Shown: positions 1-11,604, numbered from the stretch's first letter. The stretch: 64,000 nt of DNA from Maratus speciosus (GCA_963932465.1 OZ010792.1:18183701-18247700), one strand, 5' to 3'. A program made the numbers and translations. The notes: generated by a model from the letters alone, not told the origin.

Positions 1-469
1 AACCATCAACGATGACCCACTACACACTAGTAATGGCCCGTCATTGCACCAGTGATTTCCCACAGAAACCAGTCATCTTTTGTGATAATTTTAGGCGCTC
101 TTTTATCCTTGGCATTTAATTAGCCTTGTTAGCCTCTTTGTCTACCTTCTCAGTTTATTTTATTCCTTGTCTTACCGATCATTCTTTCTGGTTTGCTTCT
201 TTTTGATGGATTTCTTTTTTCATACTATCGTTGTAACATCATAATATTTTTCCAAATTTAGTTCTTGTGGAAGCACCGAGCCTACGATTAAACGTCTAAA
301 AAGTTATTCCATGTTTCACATTTACAATTTAAAAATACTACACATTTTAAACATATACCGGTTCTCCCAGTGGCATACATTTCACCACCCCCAACATGTG
401 ATGTACTATTTGATAACACAGTTCACATCTCATAAATATACGCAACTATTTTAAAACAGTTTTCAACTT
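1..469. other. No recognised feature
   Basis: AT-rich sequence in which I see no gene, terminal repeat or tandem structure. Confidence 0.5.
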
Positions 470-2530
470 ATAAAAAATGCCCGCGCGTTCTATCCAAGAC
501 TTGCCACACAGCATCTTTTTTCCCCGCATATCGAAAGACCTTCTCCGATATGATAGCGAAGCTAGGGAATCTCTGGAAACTAGACTGATTCATGGAAAAC
601 TGCATCTTTCGCAACTTACAAGGCGGTATAGAATTCAGGGTTCTTTTAGGCGTTACATCATTGCCGTTTTGAAGTTCGAGTCGACTTTGCGATGTCAGGA
701 CAAAGCCATTCATCGGACATTCCATCGGACCTTCTATTCTCTTTCCTTACGAGACTCTGCAGCCGTTCAAGGATTTCGTTTAACCAATGAGAGTGATCTT
801 TGGTTGTGGAGGGAGAAGGGTAGGAATTTTCAGGCTTTGAAAAAGTGACCTCGTTGATAATTATCGTTAAGTGTCGAACAATTTTCAGATTCACAAGAAT
901 ATTTTCGATGTTGTCGTTATTGAAAATCGTATTTAGTTTGATTGTCATCTTTTTCCACTGAGCCAGTTGCCGTTTCCATAAGCCTAGATTGAATGTTTGT
1001 TTTTTTCTCCAGACACTTATAAAAACCGCGTAAAGCTGTCAACTCTTCACTTAGTGGCTGTTGAGTATTTCCCACTGTCTTCACCATATTCTCACCGACG
1101 ACTAAATTGAAGTCTTCAATTAATAGATTTTGCAGTTTTCGCGGCGTTGAATAACTTATTACAACTACTAACAGTTGTAACATTTCTAATGATGTTATCC
1201 TTGCACTTTGAGTAGTATGCAGTGTTTTGCATCAAATGGATGAAGTTATGTTGCATTGAAATAATTTTAATTGCCATTGTCATATCGTTTCAAGCACAGA
1301 TTTCAGGACTGAGAGATGCGCAATTTAGTTACAGTTTCATATGGATGTTTTTTAAGTCGACAAAGGAGGGCCTTTCAACAATTAGTTTTTTGCTGACGAA
1401 AATCAGCATCGTGACAGGTTTGAAGAATGTGGATAGTGTTTGGGTATAAAAGGATCAAAATTATAGTAGAGGTTTGTAAAGTTTTCTTGTTTCACGTTTA
1501 AAGTGCGTTATGCGCCTGTCCACAAACAAAATTACCAGCAGTTGAATAACGTTCTTTGCTAAAAAAAAAAAAAATCCAAGGCATTTCCTATCATTTACGT
1601 TTTAACAATCATCAAAATATTGCTGCCATTACAAATTCCCCATGATCGCGGAGCGCTGTGAAACACTTGTGAAGGAATACTTTCAAACATTTAGATGATA
1701 ATAGGTTCCGTTGAGTTTCCAGACACCGGAAATGCAAATTTGACAGAAATGGAAAAGGTGGAATCAGTTTTGTTGATTTCATAGACACTCTTGGTGGCCT
1801 TTTCTGCCAAAAGACTGGGTACCTCATTTCAAAGGCTATATAGTTCGTCTCATCAGTGTTGAAGAATCTGTTTGGATCAAGTAAGGCTCCGAAAAAGTTT
1901 TCCTTCTTTGAGCAACTCATTAACGTCCTGGAGCCATTTACGAATGTCCTTTTCGCTGACGTTTCCACTAGCTTTTATAATGACTTCCGGTGATCACTGC
2001 GCGATCTCAGGACATCGGCTCAAAAAAAGGCAAGTTACTATTGTCTACCTGATGAAAATCATCTTACTATCATTATCATAAGTCCATGGGCTTAGCAAAA
2101 AGTTGGAGGTGAGAGAATTTTCGAGAACGGTACACATAACAAATTAACAATTACAGTGCTCGGATGATTTTTCAAACTAAAAAATAATATCTTTTTAACA
2201 TGTACAATATTTAAAAAATAAAAAGTAAAACAGAAATGATTAAAATTTTACCTCTGGTAAAACATGTTTTTACTTCGGGTAAAAGCCCCTTGACGCAGCC
2301 TAGAACATCGTCCTGGTTGCGGGAAAAACCTTTCTTTTTCTTGAATGTTGAATTCTCGATTCCACACATGAGGCAGTTGGAGGGCAAATACTGCGCACGA
2401 CCGTTCGCACGAGTTGGGAATGCTCAAACAAATGTAAAGAGGTAACAAATTTGATGCGACCTCCGCGCCGAGCCACCTCGTATGCAGTATGAACAGTGAG
2501 ATTCGCCGTGCCGATGGTCACTATAAGCAT
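470..2530 (-). pseudogene. Decayed pogo/Tigger-like (DDE_1) transposase remnant
   Basis: On the minus strand, the frame ending near 1612 contains PNRFFNTDETNY, which resembles the R-x-F-N-x-DET signature of pogo/Jerky-type DDE transposases. Just upstream (about 1990-1900), another frame reads SEKDIRKWLQDVNELL, like the segment before that signature in the family. Just downstream (about 1830-1690), a third frame reads KSVYEINKTDSTFSISVKFA and then SGNSTEPIII. Further on, IPSQVF.SAPRSWGICNGS resembles the WG-x-G-x-S stretch. The homology therefore hops frames, with a stop in between, so the gene is broken. The flanks (2530-2000 and 1183-470) hold short minus-strand frames in plausible N- and C-terminal positions, but I could not match them to a domain. 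The limits are approximate. The DDE core is fairly secure; the full extent is inferred. Terminal inverted repeats were not found. Confidence 0.5.
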
Positions 2531-2913
2531 TTATTTCTTTACCTCAAGAAAAACCATAAAATTTTCAACTGGCTTTTCTTTCCCAAGCGTTCTGTGGTAA
2601 TCAACAAAAAATGGGAGTCTCAATGAAAGAAAGTAGCGGAGTTGGACATGTCAAAAGTAGGAAAACAAACAAAAGGATCATGTGGTCGCGGCTATGAGCA
2701 AACTCGCTACGCCTGTTTGGGCATTTATAATGTAAATAAACAATATTATTTGATGCGAGTCAGCTCTCAATGTAACCAAAGAAAAAAAAGCCAATCTACA
2801 TATAAAATTTCTTGTTTACCTACTAGAACTTTACTATACTCAATACGAATAAATGCTTTTTGAGCTAGAAAAGTAGCCAAATATGGCATTCGTTTAGAAA
2901 AGTATGTCGCGTG
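2531..2913. other. No recognised feature
   Basis: No convincing coding or repeat structure seen between the transposase remnant and the next MITE. Confidence 0.4.
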
Positions 2914-3084
2914 CAGGATTGCCAGTTTGGCCTCCAATTTTCTTCATAAAATCTCAATTTAGACCAGAAATGTAAAATAGTATTTTTTGCTTTATTTAAT
3001 GAGGTACATTAGTACAAGTTCTTCTTTCATGTCTGGTGTGAATTTGAAATTTCGAAATAAAAATGGAGATCAAACTGGCAACCA
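2914..3084. mobile_element. Hairpin MITE, GATTGCCAGTTTGGCC family (copy 1)
   Basis: The left end CAGGATTGCCAGTTTGG pairs with a right end that reads GGTTGCCAGTTTG on the other strand, and the interior is largely self-complementary. The insertion is flanked by the direct repeat ATGTCGCGTG (2904-2913 and 3085-3094). Related copies lie at 20273, 23895, 28088 and 44131. No coding capacity. The superfamily is not assigned; the flanking repeat is 10 bp here and 7 bp in the copy at 23895. Confidence 0.8.
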
Positions 3085-3172
3085 ATGTCGCGTGTGTAGA
3101 GAGTACAGCGTAATGTGAAAATAAACAAAAAGAAAAGGCTATTATAAATAAGTAGTCAAATAATTTAGTTAA

Positions 3173-3359
3173 CCCCTTCGCGACGGGACTCTTTTACGAA
3201 ATGTTTATTACTTTGCTACCGGTTTTAAAAAACAGAAGTTTGTGCCTATTCAAATCGGGAAAATGCTCGGATTAAATAAGGCAAATTTTACTGGTGAGGA
3301 TAAACGAGGATTCTTAGGCCTATTTCCGGCACGTATACGTGTCGCTCGTCCCGAAGGGG
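3173..3359. mobile_element. TTAA-flanked MITE
   Basis: A 187-bp element between TTAA at 3169-3172 and 3360-3363. Termini CCCCTTCGCGACGGGAC and GTCCCGAAGGGG are inverted. TTAA duplication plus CCC(C/T)TT ends are typical of piggyBac-type non-autonomous elements (Kolobok also uses TTAA). No coding capacity. Confidence 0.8.
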
Positions 3360-3363
3360 TTAA

Positions 3364-4004
3364 CCCTTTCAGGGGCGCCGTTTGCAGACTGCAAACGCAA
3401 TTTTCAGGAATTTTTTTAACTATGAAAATCTTGGAATTTTGGGCTGCTTGCGGTGGGAAAATACTCTTTACTTCTTTGATTTGATAAAAGATGGCAGCAC
3501 TCAGTGGCTTGACGTCCGGTCATCGCTGGATTCGGCGATGACCAAGCAATATTTTAAAACTCTTAATAAGCTTTTAAAACTCTACGATCCAGTTTTAGCA
3601 GAACATTTGGAGTTCATGTATAAGTGACGGTAAGATTTAAAGTTTCTTTTTTGAACATTCAACCATTGAATTTTAGAGTTAATAATTTTCCACCACAAAC
3701 TTAAATAATTGCGATGACCACCGAAAATTTTCACGCCACGCCGCCACTGGCAGCACTATAGTTTATGTGATCATTTACATTGAAAGAAATTAAAGTAATT
3801 CCAGGCTGTTCTACACATGGTTCTATTTTTAATTAATTCAAGGATTAAAAACTTAAAATTTTCCATTTTTTTCCATTAAATTTTATAAATAGACCCCAAT
3901 GACTATTGATACGTCCTTTATTCTTTAAAAAAAGGTTTTATTGTTTTCTATTTTTACGTTTATATATAGCGTTTGCAGACTGCAAACGGCGCCCCTGTGC
4001 GACT
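3364..4004. mobile_element. TTAA-flanked element with subterminal palindromes
   Basis: Starts CCCTTTCAGGGGCGCC directly after the TTAA that closes the preceding MITE. Ends ...GGCGCCCCTGTGCGACT before TTAA at 4005-4008. The last few bases of the right terminus have diverged from the expected AAAGGG. Both ends carry the same 19-bp palindrome CGTTTGCAGACTGCAAACG (3379-3397 and 3970-3988). Two elements therefore share one TTAA at 3360-3363. The interior holds a short decayed frame, described separately. Confidence 0.6.
3430..3627 (+). pseudogene. Short fragment resembling a DUF4371/hAT-type transposase
   Basis: The frame ending at 3627 contains TQWLDVRSSLDSAMTKQYF and then KLLKLYDPVLAEHLEFMYK. 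The YDPVLAEHL phrase resembles the conserved stretch of zinc-finger/DUF4371 hAT-related transposase proteins, where a long helical segment precedes YDP-(V/I)-L. Only about 60 residues are readable, with no start context and no following domain. The match rests on one short motif, so it may be coincidental. It lies inside the TTAA-flanked element at 3364-4004. Confidence 0.25.
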
Positions 4005-4008
4005 TTAA

Positions 4009-4878
4009 AATGCAGACTTCACGGGACAAATGAAAAAAATTATTATTTCTTATATTACACAGTATTTATGTTTTCTACCCTATATGTTTTGATATTTTGG
4101 GGTAAAAGGGAATAAAAATTTGATGACCAATTGAAGTTGAGGGTGTTTTTTTAAAAAAGGGGGACATTATTTTTTCTTTTCTTTTTCCTGGCTTCAGCGA
4201 AATGAGTTCTGAAAATAGCTCGTGTTAATTGTATTATTGACATATTTTTTCATTCGTTTTATACTTTTCTTAGTTCTTTATTAAATTTTACATTTTTCTA
4301 ATAAACTATTTCTTACATTTTTTTTTTAATTTCCTTTTTGCATTTTCCTGATATTTTAAAAATTCCTCATATTTTCTAAATATTCTCACTTTCAAATTTT
4401 TAAAAAATTTTAAGTATATAATTAAACATTTGTTTGATTAAAATAGATTGATAAAATAATAATTATTATAACGATATGAGTTCAGTTACTTTTTTTTTGG
4501 TAAATATTTATAATTTTCTGATTTTTAATTTTTTTTTCTTTTATTTTTAAAATTCTTTTATTTTTCAGTTAGCCCCTTTTTTAAAAATTAAAGTAAATAA
4601 TTAAAACATTTGTTAAAAATAATAATTAAAATATTTTTTGAAATCATTTAAAAATTGTTTGATAAAAGAATGATTATTCTAATGTTTTGAATTCAGTTAT
4701 TTTTATATTTTTAAAATTTTCACATAAATCTTAAATTTCCTAAGTCTTAAATTTTAAGTATACAATCGAAATTTATGTTTATTGAAAATGATTTTGTAAA
4801 ATATTTATCAATATAACACTATAAGCGCAGTTTTTAAAATATTTTCTCCCGTAAAGCAAGGTAAGTGAGTGTTCGAAC
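4009..4878. other. Very AT-rich spacer
   Basis: Low-complexity A/T-rich stretch with repeated TTTTTAAATTTT-like runs. No coding, terminal repeat or RNA feature seen. Confidence 0.5.
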
Positions 4879-4882
4879 TTAA

Positions 4883-5049
4883 ATGACCTACACGGGCGCC
4901 GTTTGCAGGCTGCAAACGGCCCCCTTTCTGTAACGGGGACTGCTAAAAATTTTTTAATGACATTTATGTGGTTTATAGGACCAGTGTATCCCCTTCTGCA
5001 TGTTTTTTCAAAAATAATTAATAATTTTAACGTTGCGCCCCTCAAAGGG
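4883..5049. mobile_element. Diverged TTAA-flanked MITE
   Basis: Right end GCGCCCCTCAAAGGG abuts TTAA at 5050-5053, and TTAA lies at 4879-4882. The left end has decayed but retains GGGCGCCGTTTGCAG and the palindrome (4900-4918, one centre base changed) shared with the elements at 3364 and 44160. Confidence 0.6.
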
Positions 5050-5539
5050 TTAAAATGTGAGAAAGAAATAGTTGTACCCGATAAAATTACTTTAATTAAT
5101 GTCATTACATAGTGATAAAGTATTAAAAATAACTGTGGGCCATCAATGCTGCGATGACGAAAAAGCGGAAACACTAATAGTCCATCCCACTAGCTGGCTT
5201 AATAAGCTTATTTTGACATTACCAGTATGTTTACACGTTCCTTACACTTTCTAGAAGTCATTACAACTTACCTTTCTCCGTTTTTCTTTCTTGAAATTTT
5301 CGAAAACCGCACGAAACCAATTTTTTATTACTAAAATGTTTGCTAGCAAATCCCTTCTGAAAGAGATGAAAAATACAAGCTTCCATATAATAATCTCTCG
5401 GTTACATGGCATGCAATGATTTGTCGATATAAAGGATCTAACAGTCTAAAGGCCATTCTATCTCTCTGGTATTTTCGTTCAGTTTGAATGTTGTGTGTTT
5501 TGTCTCTAGCACTGTCGAAATATTAAATGGGCCATCACT

Positions 5540-5703
5540 GGTATATGCGCCATCGTAGGTGGTTTTAAGTATTTTTTTATAGAAAATTAAATCTAGGTTA
5601 AACGCACGAAATTTCGCCTTATTTAAGAAGAAATTTTCTATAAGAAAATACTGGTACCGAAGAATTTTCTGATCTGGAAAATTCCAGGACCGTACGAACC
5701 CTG
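5540..5703. repeat. Diverged MITE copy (GGTTCGTACGG family)
   Basis: The interior (AAACGCACGAAATTTCGCC... TTTTCTATA..AATACTGGTACC) and the right end CCGTACGAACCCTG match the hairpin MITE at 28462-28638. The left end is too diverged to place exactly. A further partial copy lies near 42800-42905. Confidence 0.5.
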
Positions 5704-6829
5704 ATACCTATCTTAAAAAAAAATATATATCCGATGCCTGAATATACTCAATAATCACTGTAGATGCTTTAAAAATGTGGTTATACGGGACACACAAAAA
5801 GCTGTGGCCCACCTGGGTTTTGACCCAATGGACAGCCGAAAAATTAATATTTTTAATTGGAGTATTTTTTGATCCATGGTTTTACATCTTCTCCAAGATA
5901 TGTTTTTTTATATTACTTTTATTGTTTTTAAGACACTTTTACTAAAACAAGCACCGTTTTTTAATCTGACGTTACCTGATCCAAAAACAGCGCAGAAACA
6001 ATCAGTGACATGTACACACCATTTGTTAGGTGCTAATCTAGTATTATGTTGTTCATTATGCGATTGTTCAAATGCAAAAAGTTTTTCATTTGTCTATAAA
6101 ACATTTTTGTATCTTGCCATAGGTCAAACTTTGAGCTCTGGTTTATCCCATTCATGTTTTTCTTTTTTTTTCAAACAACGACAAAAAAAAAAAAAAATAA
6201 TAATGAGCAGCTGAAGCACATAAAGACATGCATCACATAACGTGAATATATTGTCAATATTTAAATAGAAGAAATGATGATTTTCTGATGTACCAAACGC
6301 TTCTTCCGCAACCTGTATCTTAAGGATAAAATCATACATAAATGTCATGGGTAACAGATTCTGAATACCAGTAATACAAGAATTTTTCTTGTTTTATTTA
6401 TTCGTCTAATGCCCATGGTAACATATATGCTACCACCAGTGTTTCCAATTTAGTGGATTTTTTAATGCAGATATTCCATATTCATACCGGAAATTTAAAA
6501 TAGCAATATTTACTTTATTCAATAACAGACATTCCGTCATTAAATAAAGCGAAATTTATGATTGAAATTTCCTGGTATGAATTCAGATTCTCTGAAGTAC
6601 GGAATTTTTACAACGTTGTCTACCATGCAAATTAGAGGGTTTATCGTCGATTTCTGGGTAAAACCTGTGTATATAACATGAATTTTTTTTTTTTTTTTTT
6701 TTTTAAGTGGTCTTCAAAATTCGTATTTCCTGGCATCTATGAATTCAACTAAATTATGCTTAAATTATTTTCTTTTGCATCTGAAATATCATTTTTCATT
6801 TTCATATATAAACTGTTTTTTCATATCTC
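5704..6829. other. No recognised gene
   Basis: Open frames here, including one of about 110 codons at 5876-6214, have low-complexity compositions dominated by F, L, S and K and match no family I know. A 21-nt poly-T run lies near 6684. I make no gene call. Confidence 0.4.
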
Positions 6830-6921
6830 TGTGAAGTATCTATTCGGTATTATATTTTGCAAACTTTACGCATCTGCGAAGATGATTTCGAAGCTGGAAA
6901 TGTGCTCTAAAAGATCTAGAC
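6830..6921. repeat. Three-copy dispersed repeat, copy 1 (left part)
   Basis: TATCTATTCGG...ACTTTACGCATCTG...AAAAGATCTAGAC is shared with 11605-11830 and 24540-24750. This copy is interrupted after AGATCTAGAC by the hAT element at 6922-9237 and continues at about 9238-9345. Confidence 0.65.
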
Positions 6922-7182
6922 CAGTGGTTCCCAACGTGAGGGCAACTTGACATTTCAGGGGGGCAATTTCAATTTTGAAACCCACCCATTCACTGTGAGG
7001 TTTTTTGGAAAAGTAATCTTTTAGACTAAAAATAAAAGTTATTTAAAAATTAAAATAATAATAATAATAGTTTCTTTTTGTTGAATTTTCAAAAAGTTTT
7101 GCATCAAAAGCTTAAAATAAAATTTACACCAGAATAATTAGATGGACAAATATTTTAAAATTTCTTTTAATATTTAATTTTT

Positions 7183-8074
7183 TTCAACGCTATCCCAAGA
7201 ACACTGAAGACTTATCTTGCCCTGTACGCGGACGACACGGCAATGTACGCCTCTGCACAACACCCATTCACATTATACAAAATTCTCCAAAAACACATAG
7301 ATAAATTCCTTAACTGGTGTACCCTGTGGCGTGTTAAGCTCAACGAGCAGAAAACAGCTGCTGTCTATTTCTCTAAAAAACTAACATTTCCCAATCGCAT
7401 TACTATCATAGCTGCCAACTTGTACGGATTTGTCATACCACTAAAATGTAGCAGTAAATTTTATCTATATGAATCACCGAAATTTAAGAATTTTTAACGT
7501 TTAAATAAGATAAAATTTCCATTAAATTTTAGTGGTAAGAAGAATCCGCACAAGTTGGCAGCTATGTACTATCAATAACACTACTATTCCTTGGACTAAT
7601 GACACCAAGTATCTGGGGGTTACCCTTGATAGAAGACTTACCTGGAAAAAGCATTTTATCCGAGGCAAAGTTGCTGGTATCTCACAGGCCCTCTCTCCTC
7701 TTCTCAAAAGCAATACTCTTTCTATTCATAATAAACTAATCTTGTATAATGCATGTATTAGATCAATCTTAACTTATGCTTGTCCGATCTGGGGATTCGC
7801 TTGCAAAACCAGTATGGAGTATCTTTACGGTGCTCATAACAAAAACTTACGCTATATCCGTAATGGTCACCATTTTCTTCGTAACACCACTATCCGCAGG
7901 GATTTGAAAACCACTTCCTTAAAACAGCGCATTAATAAACTTGCTAAAAATTTTTATAAATCTGTATACAACCTCCCTAACCAAATTATAGCGGAACTAC
8001 CCGACTACGAGGTATCCGACCCCACTAACAGAAAACGCCCTAAATACTCACTTTTGCTTACCGATGAAGACTGA
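7183..8074 (+). pseudogene. 5'-truncated Jockey-type non-LTR retrotransposon reverse transcriptase, split by a MITE
   Basis: The readable frame opens inside the reverse transcriptase palm: FNAIPRTLKTYLALYADDTA, with the catalytic YADD at about 7216-7227. It continues through LNEQKTAAVYFSKK to about 7406, where a 160-bp MITE interrupts it. The frame resumes near 7573 with IPWTNDTKYLGVTLDRRLTW, then YLYGAHNKNLRYIRN, and ends at 8072-8074. This is the usual carboxy-terminal part of Jockey/X-element-type ORF2. The endonuclease and fingers are missing, as expected of a 5'-truncated copy. Removing the insertion and one TACTAT copy would leave both halves in the same frame, so the coding part was open when the MITE landed. 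It sits within the hAT element. The 3' end of the insertion after the stop was not located. Confidence 0.85.
7407..7566. mobile_element. 160-bp CATA-terminus hairpin MITE (copy 1)
   Basis: Starts CATAGCTGCCAACTTGT and ends ACAAGTTGGCAGCTATG. The self-complementarity continues inward for about 55 bp per arm (CCACTAAAAT...ATTTTAGTGG). Flanked by TACTAT at 7401-7406 and 7567-7572. It splits the reverse transcriptase frame. The 6-bp duplication and CATA termini are shared with elements at 41204 and 46725. Confidence 0.88.
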
Positions 8075-9366
8075 GTTTCCCTCACCTTCTGCTATACTTA
8101 ACCTTTCTGTTTGTTCTGTCCTGTCTATAGTATTAAAAAAAAAATGTTTTTCTGCTAGTTCTTTAGCATTATATATTTTTAAACTAATGTATGGTCTCTG
8201 AAAAGAGTCTTTTTTTTTATGGGGCACTCCCCGGTAGCTTTTTCGTCTTTTCCTTCTTTTTTTGGAACTAATGGAATTTTCTTTATTTTTAATTATTTTT
8301 TTCTTTTCTTTGTTTTTTTTTCTTTTTCACATATGTTATACTAGTACTTATGTACTTTGTTATTTTTTGTTAGTCTTATCTTTTTCTTAAAAGTAAATTT
8401 AACTTTTGTGGCTACCAGCCACGTCTAAACATTATTTTTTTTAAGGCTCCCTAATGCCCTTGCAACACAATCACCTATCCACTGGATGTAAAGTTGCAAC
8501 ACAACTAGGTAATCCATTCAGCTGCTCACATTGTTCCATTGTTCCATTGAATTACTTACAATTTTCTTTTTTTTTTGGTTACTGATCTTATTTACATTTT
8601 TTCTCTCACTTGTTAGATTATTTATGAAATGGGCTTTGTATATCTATCTGCTCGGCTGTATGCAATATGAAGAATCTTTTATACGTAAAACTACTTAAAA
8701 GCTATCTAAATTTTACAGTCTTGAACCTATTTAAACCTAAAAAATATTTGGAATATCGGAACATGGGACTATAAACTTTATAAATCTTAATGCTTTTTGT
8801 GTATCTTGTTATTGATAGAAAAAATGTACTTTCTTTCTTATCAATTTTAATGCTAAATGTGAGTCTCGCCAGCATTTTGTGAAGATGAAAATGGACCATA
8901 TAACACTTTTATTAATTTAAATATTTAAGTAAGTTGGAAAGGCACAAGGAAACTCTCTTGAGCATAAAAGTGAAGATATATCACCTCATTTATAGATTTA
9001 TGTTAAAAATACATTTATGACAAAAAATTCATCATTTGATAAGTTTAGATAATGCAAAATAAATAGTTATTGTTAAGGCTCTGTTAGGCTTCCTTTAAGT
9101 TAACAGACTTCATTTTGAAATGATAAGAGATATCTGTCACAAAATTTGAGTGTGGGGGAAAAAAAGAGGGGGGGGGGAAATCGCAATTTTATAGATACTT
9201 CGGTGGGGCGTGGCCAAAAAAAGGTTGGGAACCACTGATCTAGACAAATTTTCCGCCAGTTCAACAGTAGCAAAGAATTTCGTAAAGGTCTTTCCCAAAT
9301 GTTGACTCAACTAAAATAGAAAAATAAAAGCGTAAAGCTTTTATTTATCTGAAGATATTATTTTAA

Positions 9367-9605
9367 CCCTTTCCGGCGCGGTGTCCTTAAAAAAGACACA
9401 GAATTCTCTCATGATGGCTTTTCTGCAAATGTGAATTTGTTCTATAATATCTTTATTTTTCGCTTAAAAAGGAAAAACAAAACAAAACAAAAAAAAAAAA
9501 ACTAATTGCATATTTGTTTAGAAACCTTATAGTTATTCAATTTCTGCAATAAAAAAATAGGTACTTTTTTATGGTTTTTCCAAATATTAAGCGATCGTGA
9601 AAGGG
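9367..9605. mobile_element. TTAA-flanked MITE
   Basis: TTAA at 9363-9366 and 9606-9609. Termini CCCTTTCCGGCGCGG and GATCGTGAAAGGG. The left end matches the group at 10007, 36417 and 40892 (shared GTCCTTAAAAAAG-like motif), but the interior is diverged. Confidence 0.75.
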
Positions 9606-10006
9606 TTAAGGCTGCTCCACTCTTCAACAGTGTTGGAGATTGTGAAATTGAATTTCTTTTGTTAAAAAAAATTCTGCTGCGAAACGTATTAAACCTGGGT
9701 TAAATTAACCAACATATTACGGGAGATTAGTGGCAGTGACGTAACCAGAGGATCGTGGTGTCTGAATTCTCTTCATACTACTAAAATTGAAAAGTTTTTT
9801 TCGGTCTTGATTAATAGCAGAAAATTGTCTATTTAGGTAAGGCGAAGAAAACTTTATAAAATTAGTGGTGTCCAGTGCATCAGGAGCCCCCGTCCCTGTC
9901 TGGCTACGCCACTGATTAGTGGGAACATTTAATGTATCTATATTATAAAGCAAAAACATGTCCAGTCCATGAGCACAGCCTTTTGAATACTAGGCTTACG
10001 CGTTAA

Positions 10007-10215
10007 CCCCTTCGAGGGCGTTGTCCTTAAAAAAGGACACCTAATTTTAATTCCAAAACTGACAAACGGCACCAAGGATATTCAAATAAAATTTTCCTAT
10101 TATAATGTACATGAAAATAAGCAAATTCATATTTTCTAATAAATTCGTTTATAAATTGTGGTGTCAGTCCACTATTTCATCAGTTTATAAACAGAATTAC
10201 TCCCGCCGGTAAGGG
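10007..10215 (+). mobile_element. TTAA-flanked MITE, GTCCTTAAAAAAGGACAC group
   Basis: 209 bp between TTAA at 10003-10006 and 10216-10219. Termini CCCCTTCGAGGGCG and CCGCCGGTAAGGG. Nearly colinear with copies at 36417-36626 (opposite orientation) and 40892-41101, including the AATTTTAATTCCAAAACTGA interior. Confidence 0.8.
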
Positions 10216-10593
10216 TTAATAAATGATATATTTTGCATACTAATACGATTTTCGTTTCCGTTTTTGTCAAGAGAAGTTAAGTTTTTTCCTTTACAAAATG
10301 CCAAGAAAATTTGCTTTAAAAATTAATTATATTTAAATTTCAGCTTGATTAAATAAATGATAGAAACTTAAATTGAATAAAGATGTAAGATTTATAGATA
10401 AAAGTACTCTTACCATTTAACCCTACACTAAGCATGCGAAGAAACTCGCACACTAATGATAAATCGAATAGCATTTTAAAATATGTATCATTTTGTAAGG
10501 AATCTCGACTGTTGCTTTTCAACATTTCATTTAACAAAAAATCTATTATTTTTTAACTTATATTTTTAGTACAAGTTGTTGTTAAATTACGGT

Positions 10594-10712
10594 TTAAAAA
10601 TTCAAATTGCTTATTGACACCACTTTTTTGAAATAGAAAGGCTCACCTTGTTTAATGACAGGTAAAATGATACCATAATAAAGCCAATAGCACTTTTTTA
10701 TAAAACTGGTGG
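10594..10712. repeat. Partial copy of the GTAGCCCACTGGCAAC MITE family
   Basis: The GACACCACTTTTTTGAAAT block and the following GTTTAATGACA block match the interior of the hAT-type MITE at 20079-20269. Terminal repeats are not recognisable. Confidence 0.4.
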
Positions 10713-10719
10713 GAATTAA

Positions 10720-10920
10720 CCCTAGAACTACCGGAAATTTTACTCAAGTTTTATAAAAACATTCTACACCAGAATTTTTACTTAAAACTATTTAATTTGT
10801 CTATTTAACTTATTATTGTCTGATTTATACATTTAGTTTGTTTTGAAGAAATTTTCTGGTTTGAATAGATATTTTGAATATACATGTCGGGTCCATTGGA
10901 CCCTTCTGGTAGACAGAGGG
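10720..10920. mobile_element. TTAA-flanked MITE, CCCTAGAACTACCGG group
   Basis: 201 bp between TTAA at 10716-10719 and 10921-10924. Left CCCTAGAACTACCGG, right CTGGTAGACAGAGGG. The interior is shared with the elements at 12137 and 38128 (TTTTACTCAAGTTTTATAAA and ACACCAGAATTTT). Confidence 0.8.
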
Positions 10921-11204
10921 TTAAACAAATCTGAATAATCTCAAAAAAAGACACAGTCCGTGAATATGACGAGAGCGAGAATTAAGGGGTTAGTATGCCA
11001 GAATGACAATAAATTGCAAATTTATATTGTAATGTTAATTTTAGTCTAAACTATTATTATTTTTTTTTTTTACATCTGACGATTGTTTATATTTTTAGTA
11101 GATTTGTAAATAACAGCTATTTCGCAGCAAAAAAGATGCGTCAACTTTAAATAGCTATTACTCGGTCAGTCTTAATCGTAGAAGAACGGGACTTTTTTGT
11201 CTTA

Positions 11205-11395
11205 CTTTTTAGTGTAATAGGATATTTTTACTAAATATAACTCATAGGACAGGGGGGACGTGTAAATTTTAAATTTCGCAATTTTTTAGAAATGTCTTTA
11301 TTGACCCTAATAGCTTTTAAACTACTTCTTTACCTCATTTAAAACATTTTTGTAATTGGAACTATATGTCTACGCCTAATGGTTTAGGAATTCAC
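11205..11395. repeat. Diverged single arm of the 21617 foldback family
   Basis: TTTTTACTAAATATAACTCA, a GGACAGGGGGGAC block and TTTTTGTAATTGGAACTATA appear in the same order as in the right arm of the foldback element at 21617-22567. No partner arm is seen nearby. Confidence 0.6.
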
Positions 11396-11604
11396 CATTG
11401 GATACCGTTAAGAGTGGATACCCTATATAAAAATAATAATAACAATAATAAGAATAAGAAGAATAGAAGTATTATTTTAATAATAAAAATAAATATTGTG
11501 AATACGGAAAAATAATGTTATTTAAAATTATTTCAATACAGAATAAAGTCAATAACACTCTGCTTAAAATACCCTTTCTTACGTTTGAAATACAATATTT
11601 GGAT

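Larger units (their letters stand above)
6922..9237. mobile_element. hAT-type element, 2.3 kb, non-autonomous
   Basis: Terminal inverted repeats CAGTGGTTCCCAACG and GGTTGGGAACCACTG (last base 9237) are typical of hAT elements. An exact 8-bp duplication ATCTAGAC flanks it (6914-6921 and 9238-9245), which is the hAT target length. No hAT transposase frame is present. The centre is occupied by a Jockey-type reverse transcriptase fragment, so the extra length probably comes from a retrotransposon insertion. Its right 500 bp resembles the right half of a second copy ending at 13338. Confidence 0.85.

Noticed and set aside
477..848. 123-codon plus-strand frame with an apparent start
   Set aside because: It lies opposite the minus-strand transposase remnant, has no motif, and its composition looks like antisense of coding sequence.
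3168..5053. Rho-independent-terminator-like hairpins (GGGGCGCC...GGCGCCCC)
   Set aside because: They are termini and palindromes of TTAA elements, not bacterial terminators.
5876..6214. 112-codon plus-strand frame with a cysteine/histidine-rich middle
   Set aside because: No recognisable domain, low-complexity ends (poly-F, poly-K), and the length is within chance for AT-rich DNA.
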